From NCBI RefSeq assembly GCF_934294775.1, contig NZ_CAKRAH010000002.1:1-64000 (forward strand): DNA of 64,000 nt, in the 5' to 3' direction. Below are positions 60,202-64,000 of the stretch, in pieces. The notes beneath the pieces were generated by a model. It was not told where the DNA came from. It did no database searches and saw only the letters and a program-made list of their open reading frames with translations. This DNA is from an uncultured Dorea sp. Lineage in GTDB: Bacteria > Bacillota > Clostridia > Lachnospirales > Lachnospiraceae. The first letter of the stretch is position 1. Each line of letters starts with the position of its first letter. The position numbers and the translations under genes were made by a program.

Positions 60202-61113
60202 ATGGAAGCAACACAGTTTAAACGTGCAGAACTAGAAGACCAGGAGATTATTTCACATTATTTTGAACATCACACAAGCAGAAGCTGTGAGAGAACATTT
60301 GCCAATGTATATCTCTGGTCCAGACAGTATCCGGTAAAATGGGCAATTGTAAAGAATGCACTGGTATTCAAAAGTGAAGATGAGAATCACGTATCTTTTG
60401 CGTACCCGGCAGGCGAACCGGAAGATGTAAAGAATGCGCTGGAAGAGATGATGGAGTATTCAAAAGAAAAGGGAAGACCATTCCTTATGTATAATGTAAC
60501 GCCAGAATACTTTGCGCAGCTTGAAGAGTGGTATCCGGGAAGATTCCAGATCGAATATGACAGGGATTCAGCGGATTATGTATATGAATCAGAAAAACTA
60601 GCCACACTTTCCGGAAAGAAACTGCACGGAAAGCGTAATCATATCAATAAATTCAAAAGCCTGTTTGAAGACAGGTGGTCTTATGAGAGCATGTCGAAAG
60701 ACAACCTGGAAGAATGTTTCCAGATGGCACTCAAATGGCGTGAAGAAAATGATTGTGAAAATGACGACGAAAAACGGGGAGAGATGTGCGTAGCACTGAA
60801 TTCCCTGCGTCTGTTCGAAGAGCTTCACCTGACCGGAGGAGTTTTAAGAATCGACGGGAAAGTAGTTGCATTTACAATCGGTGAGCCGATATGCGAAGAT
60901 ACGTATGTTGTGCATATTGAAAAGGCGTATGCGGATGTACAGGGAGCATACACCATGATCAATCAGCAGTTTGTAGAGCATGAATGCATGAACTATAAAT
61001 ATGTCAACCGGGAAGATGATACCGGTGCAGAGGGTCTTAGAAAAGCAAAACTTTCCTATCGTCCGGTTCTAATGGTAGAAAAAGGTGATGTGACAGTAAA
61101 GGAAAGCTTGTAA
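60202..61113 (+). CDS. DUF2156-family (GNAT-like) protein
   Basis: The 303-residue soluble protein resembles the C-terminal part of phosphatidylglycerol lysyltransferases but lacks the membrane domain (HHTSRSCERTFANVYLW, KKLHGKRNHINKF, HIEKAYADVQGAYTMINQQF). It probably transfers an aminoacyl group from a tRNA to an unknown acceptor. AAGGTAATT precedes the ATG. It is 35 bases after prfA and may share its operon. Confidence 0.88.
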   Translation: MEATQFKRAELEDQEIISHYFEHHTSRSCERTFANVYLWSRQYPVKWAIVKNALVFKSEDENHVSFAYPAGEPEDVKNALEEMMEYSKEKGRPFLMYNVTPEYFAQLEEWYPGRFQIEYDRDSADYVYESEKLATLSGKKLHGKRNHINKFKSLFEDRWSYESMSKDNLEECFQMALKWREENDCENDDEKRGEMCVALNSLRLFEELHLTGGVLRIDGKVVAFTIGEPICEDTYVVHIEKAYADVQGAYTMINQQFVEHECMNYKYVNREDDTGAEGLRKAKLSYRPVLMVEKGDVTVKESL

Positions 61114-61228
61114 GAAGGACTTTGAAAAAGAGATCTGACATAAAAAGAATCAGACAAAAGAATTCTGCAGACAGATCTTAAAAAAGACCGAAAGACAAAA
61201 GACTTGCAGTAAGGAAGGAGCAACAAAA

Positions 61229-62416
61229 ATGATAGCGGATAAAATGAAAAATATGGTAGCCAACAGTTCGGCTATCCGTGCAATGTTTGAGGAAGGTAAC
61301 CGCCTTGCAGGGATCTACGGGGCCGAGAACGTATTTGACTTCAGCCTTGGTAATCCGAACGTACCGGCACCTGAGGCTGTAAAAAAAGCGATCATTGATA
61401 TCGTAAGTGAGACAGATCCAATCGCACTTCACGGATACACGAACAGTAACTGCGGATATGCAGACGTAAGAGAGGCAGTTGCAAAATCTTTAAATGAACG
61501 TTTTGATACACACTTTGAAGGAAAGAATATTGTTATGACAGTTGGTGCTGCCGGAGGACTGAATGTAATCCTGAAAGCACTGATCAATCCGGGAGATGAA
61601 GTTATCGCATTTGCACCATATTTTGGAGAGTACCGTTCTTATACAAATAACTACGATGGCGTACTGGTAGAAATTTCACCAAATACCGTAGACTTCCAGC
61701 CAAAACTGGACGAGTTCGAACAGAAGATCACACCGAAGACAAAGGCTGTTATCGTGAACAACCCGAACAATCCGACCGGTGTCGTATATTCAGAAGAGAC
61801 AATCAAGAAACTTGCTGCTATCATGGAAGCAAAACAGAAAGAATTCGGAACAGACATCGTTCTGATCTCAGATGAGCCATACCGTGAACTGGCTTATGAT
61901 GGAGTAGAAGTACCTTATCTTACAAAATATTATGACAACACTGTTGTGGGATATTCCTACAGCAAGTCACTGTCCCTTCCGGGAGAACGTATCGGTTATC
62001 TTGTAATTCCGGATGAATTAAAAGACAGTGAAGAAGTACTTTCAGCAGCCAATGTTGCAACACGTATCCTGGGATTCGTCAATGCACCGACTTTACAGCA
62101 GAAAGTAGTAGAAAAGTGCCTGAATGAAAAGACAGACCTTTCTTTCTACGACCGCAACAGAGAAGACCTCTATAACGGACTGAAAGCGTGTGGATTCGAG
62201 TGCATTAAGCCACAGGGAGCATTTTACCTGTTCGTAAAATCTCCGGTAGCGGATGAAAAGGCATTCTGTGAAGCGGCAAAGAAATATAATATTCTGATCG
62301 TACCTGGAAGCTCATTTGCATGCCCTGGATATGTAAGACTTGCATACTGCGTATCACATGAGACGATTATCAATTCCCTTCCAAAATTCAAAGAATTGGC
62401 GAAAGAATATTTCTAG
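61229..62416 (+). CDS. Class I PLP-dependent aminotransferase (aspartate aminotransferase-like)
   Basis: The 395-residue fold type I enzyme has ENVFDFSLGNPNVPAPEAVKKA at the start, VNNPNNPTGVVYSEE, and the PLP lysine in GYSYSKSLSLPGERIGYLVIP. The substrate may be aspartate or an aromatic or branched amino acid. AAGGAAGGAGCAAC precedes the ATG. hisC begins 10 bases downstream. Confidence 0.93.
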   Translation: MIADKMKNMVANSSAIRAMFEEGNRLAGIYGAENVFDFSLGNPNVPAPEAVKKAIIDIVSETDPIALHGYTNSNCGYADVREAVAKSLNERFDTHFEGKNIVMTVGAAGGLNVILKALINPGDEVIAFAPYFGEYRSYTNNYDGVLVEISPNTVDFQPKLDEFEQKITPKTKAVIVNNPNNPTGVVYSEETIKKLAAIMEAKQKEFGTDIVLISDEPYRELAYDGVEVPYLTKYYDNTVVGYSYSKSLSLPGERIGYLVIPDELKDSEEVLSAANVATRILGFVNAPTLQQKVVEKCLNEKTDLSFYDRNREDLYNGLKACGFECIKPQGAFYLFVKSPVADEKAFCEAAKKYNILIVPGSSFACPGYVRLAYCVSHETIINSLPKFKELAKEYF

Positions 62417-62425
62417 GAGAGCAGC

Positions 62426-63481
62426 ATGAAAGCATTTGAAAAAAACATTCGAAAAGTAGAACCATATGTACCTGGTGAACAGCCACAGCGCAAAGTAATC
62501 AAATTAAATACGAACGAGAATCCTTATGCACCGGCACCGGGTGTGACAAAAGCACTGGAAGAGATGAATACAGACCGTCTGCGCCTGTATCCGGATCCGA
62601 CAGCCGCACCACTGGTAAATGCACTGGCTGATTTTTATCACGTGAATCCGGATCAGGTGTTTGTAGGAGTCGGATCGGATGATGTATTATCCATGTGTTT
62701 CCTGACATTTTTTAACTCAGAGAAACCAATCTTTTTCCCGGATATTACGTATTCATTCTATAAAGTATGGGCGGATCTGTACCGCATTCCATATGAATGC
62801 CAGAAGTTAGATGAGAACTTCAAGATCGTAAAAGAAGATTACTATAAAGAAAATGGCGGCGTGATTTTCCCAAATCCGAATGCACCGACAGGACTTTATG
62901 AAGATCTTGAAGATGTGGAAGATATTATCGCACATAATCAGGATGTGATCGTGATCGTAGATGAGGCATATGTGGACTTTGCAGGACGTTCCGCAATGGA
63001 ACTGATCGATAAGTATGAGAATCTGATCATCGTACAGACATTTTCAAAAGCAAGATCCATGGCCGGGATGCGAATTGGGTATGCAATCAGTAATCCGGTA
63101 CTGATCAAATACTTAAATGATGCAAAATATTCGTTCAACTCTTATACCATGAACCAGACATCTCTGGTATGTGGTGTGGAAGCGGTCAAAGATAAGACAT
63201 ATTTTGAAGAGTGTGTGAATAAGATTATCGAGACACGTGAGTGGGCAAAAGAAGAACTTAAAAATCTCGGATTCAGATGTCTGGATTCCAGATCAAACTT
63301 CATCTTTGCCATGCACCCGGAATATGATGCGAAAGAATTATTTGAAGCACTGAAAGAAAATGATATCTATGTGCGCTTCTGGGGCAGTGAAAGAATTGAA
63401 CAGTATATGCGTATCACGGTAGGTACGAAAGAAGAGATGGAAGCGATGTTTGCTTTCCTGAAAAAATATATGAATAAATAA
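62426..63481 (+). CDS. hisC: Histidinol-phosphate aminotransferase-like enzyme
   Basis: The 351-residue PLP enzyme has KLNTNENPYAPAPGVTKAL, VDEAYVDFAGRSAMELI and the PLP lysine in TFSKARSMAGMRIGYAIS. The NENPY motif and length fit HisC. No other his genes are near, so it could also act on aromatic amino acids, as broad-range HisC members do. It is translated from a AGGAGAGC site and tightly follows another aminotransferase. Confidence 0.9.
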   Translation: MKAFEKNIRKVEPYVPGEQPQRKVIKLNTNENPYAPAPGVTKALEEMNTDRLRLYPDPTAAPLVNALADFYHVNPDQVFVGVGSDDVLSMCFLTFFNSEKPIFFPDITYSFYKVWADLYRIPYECQKLDENFKIVKEDYYKENGGVIFPNPNAPTGLYEDLEDVEDIIAHNQDVIVIVDEAYVDFAGRSAMELIDKYENLIIVQTFSKARSMAGMRIGYAISNPVLIKYLNDAKYSFNSYTMNQTSLVCGVEAVKDKTYFEECVNKIIETREWAKEELKNLGFRCLDSRSNFIFAMHPEYDAKELFEALKENDIYVRFWGSERIEQYMRITVGTKEEMEAMFAFLKKYMNK

Positions 63482-63493
63482 GAGGAGTTTCTT

Positions 63494-64000
63494 ATGACCA
63501 ATACGTTAATACATGGAATTATTGATGCATTAAGCGGAAGCGTAAGCAAAGAAGTAATTGTGTTTCTGATCTCCATGATTCCGATCCTGGAACTTCGAGG
63601 GGCGCTTCTGGTTGCGGGACCGATCCTTGGAGTGAAGGTGTCGACAGCAATTCCACTTTGCATAATTGGAAATATTATTCCGGTTCCATTTATTTTACTT
63701 CTGATCACACCGATATTTAACTGGATGAAAGGAACGAAGACGTTCAAACCACTGGTGGATAAGCTGGAGAACAAAGCCATGAGTAAAAAAGACCAGATTG
63801 AAAAGTATGAATTCTGGGGACTGGTTTTATTCGTTGGTATTCCGCTTCCTGGAACAGGAGCGTGGACGGGATCTCTGATCGCAGCACTTCTGGGAATGAA
63901 GTTTAAAAAAGCATTTCCGGCTGTTGTTATCGGAATCTGTATGGCGACTGTTATCATGTGGTTTATATCATACGTACTTCTTGGCGGGGTACACCTGCTG
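63494..64000 (+). CDS. COG2426 small multidrug-export-like membrane protein (partial, runs past window end)
   Basis: 169 codons are visible, starting MTNTLIHGIIDALSGSVSKE after AGAGGAG and open to base 64000. The family motifs SMIPILELRGALLVAGPILG (about 27-46) and GIPLPGTGAWTGSLIA (about 115-130) are present, with about five membrane segments. These are SNARE-associated or DedA-related proteins of unproven transport role. It lies 12 bases after hisC. The complete protein is probably only slightly longer. Confidence 0.9.
   Translation, partial: MTNTLIHGIIDALSGSVSKEVIVFLISMIPILELRGALLVAGPILGVKVSTAIPLCIIGNIIPVPFILLLITPIFNWMKGTKTFKPLVDKLENKAMSKKDQIEKYEFWGLVLFVGIPLPGTGAWTGSLIAALLGMKFKKAFPAVVIGICMATVIMWFISYVLLGGVHLL

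Noticed and set aside
63367..63957. Minus-strand 196-codon ORF at the right end
   Set aside because: It is antisense to hisC and the COG2426 gene, which have good binding sites and clear family motifs.

Overview
The window looks like chromosomal DNA of an anaerobic gut Firmicute of the family Lachnospiraceae (the group containing Dorea, Mediterraneibacter and Blautia). The support is moderate GC, strong AGGAGG-type ribosome binding sites with several GTG and TTG starts, an hrcA-grpE-dnaK-dnaJ operon under a perfect CIRCE element, a comEA/two-component/GerMN/comEC/holA/lepA/hemW run, a DUF4364 protein, a short malic enzyme and selenium-molybdenum maturation genes. I cannot name the species. 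I see no insertion sequence, prophage, CRISPR array, rRNA or tRNA. Almost everything is ordinary housekeeping and biosynthesis, and the unusual material lies between the genes.

From 0 to 29.5 kb most genes are on the minus strand. In order these are: a Cys-rich mini-protein (DUF6472); a formate/nitrite channel (+); a VOC protein; a voltage-gated K+ channel (+); a cytidylate-kinase-like protein; a run of xanthine-type permease, yqeC, a yqeB-mocA fusion, rsmH and rlmD; a dipeptidase (+); a large NlpC/P60 plus 3D-domain cell-wall hydrolase; glyA; the heat-shock operon; a domain-swapped GH3 glycosidase; a 4Fe-4S protein (+); rarA; a polysaccharide deacetylase; and argG. From 30 to 64 kb most genes are on the plus strand: a COG2509 FAD oxidoreductase, proBA behind a long leader, a padR/SEDS-like pair, argC-GNAT-argJ-argB-argD, a small DMT transporter, the competence/two-component cluster, holA, lepA and hemW. 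A minus-strand island follows (DUF4364, a radical SAM protein, malic enzyme). Then come rho, rpmE, DUF1385, prmC, prfA, DUF2156, two PLP aminotransferases (the second is hisC) and a COG2426 membrane protein cut by the window end.

Several groups work together. argC, argJ, argB, argD and the distant argG cover most of the arginine pathway, and proBA uses the same glutamate pool. yqeB-mocA and yqeC mature a selenium-dependent molybdenum hydroxylase that is not encoded here, next to a purine permease that could supply its substrate. prmC modifies the release factor made by prfA. dnaK, dnaJ and grpE are repressed by hrcA.

The intergenic DNA is rich in inverted repeats. Two near-palindromes of 273 and 272 bp share an apical motif, and a third partial copy lies at the left edge. 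A separate 180-bp palindrome sits after hemW. Two families of short dispersed repeats occur at gene ends. A promoter, a Tyr-rich 51-codon ORF and a strong terminator precede proB. These are the best candidates for undescribed elements, but nothing here proves a new system.
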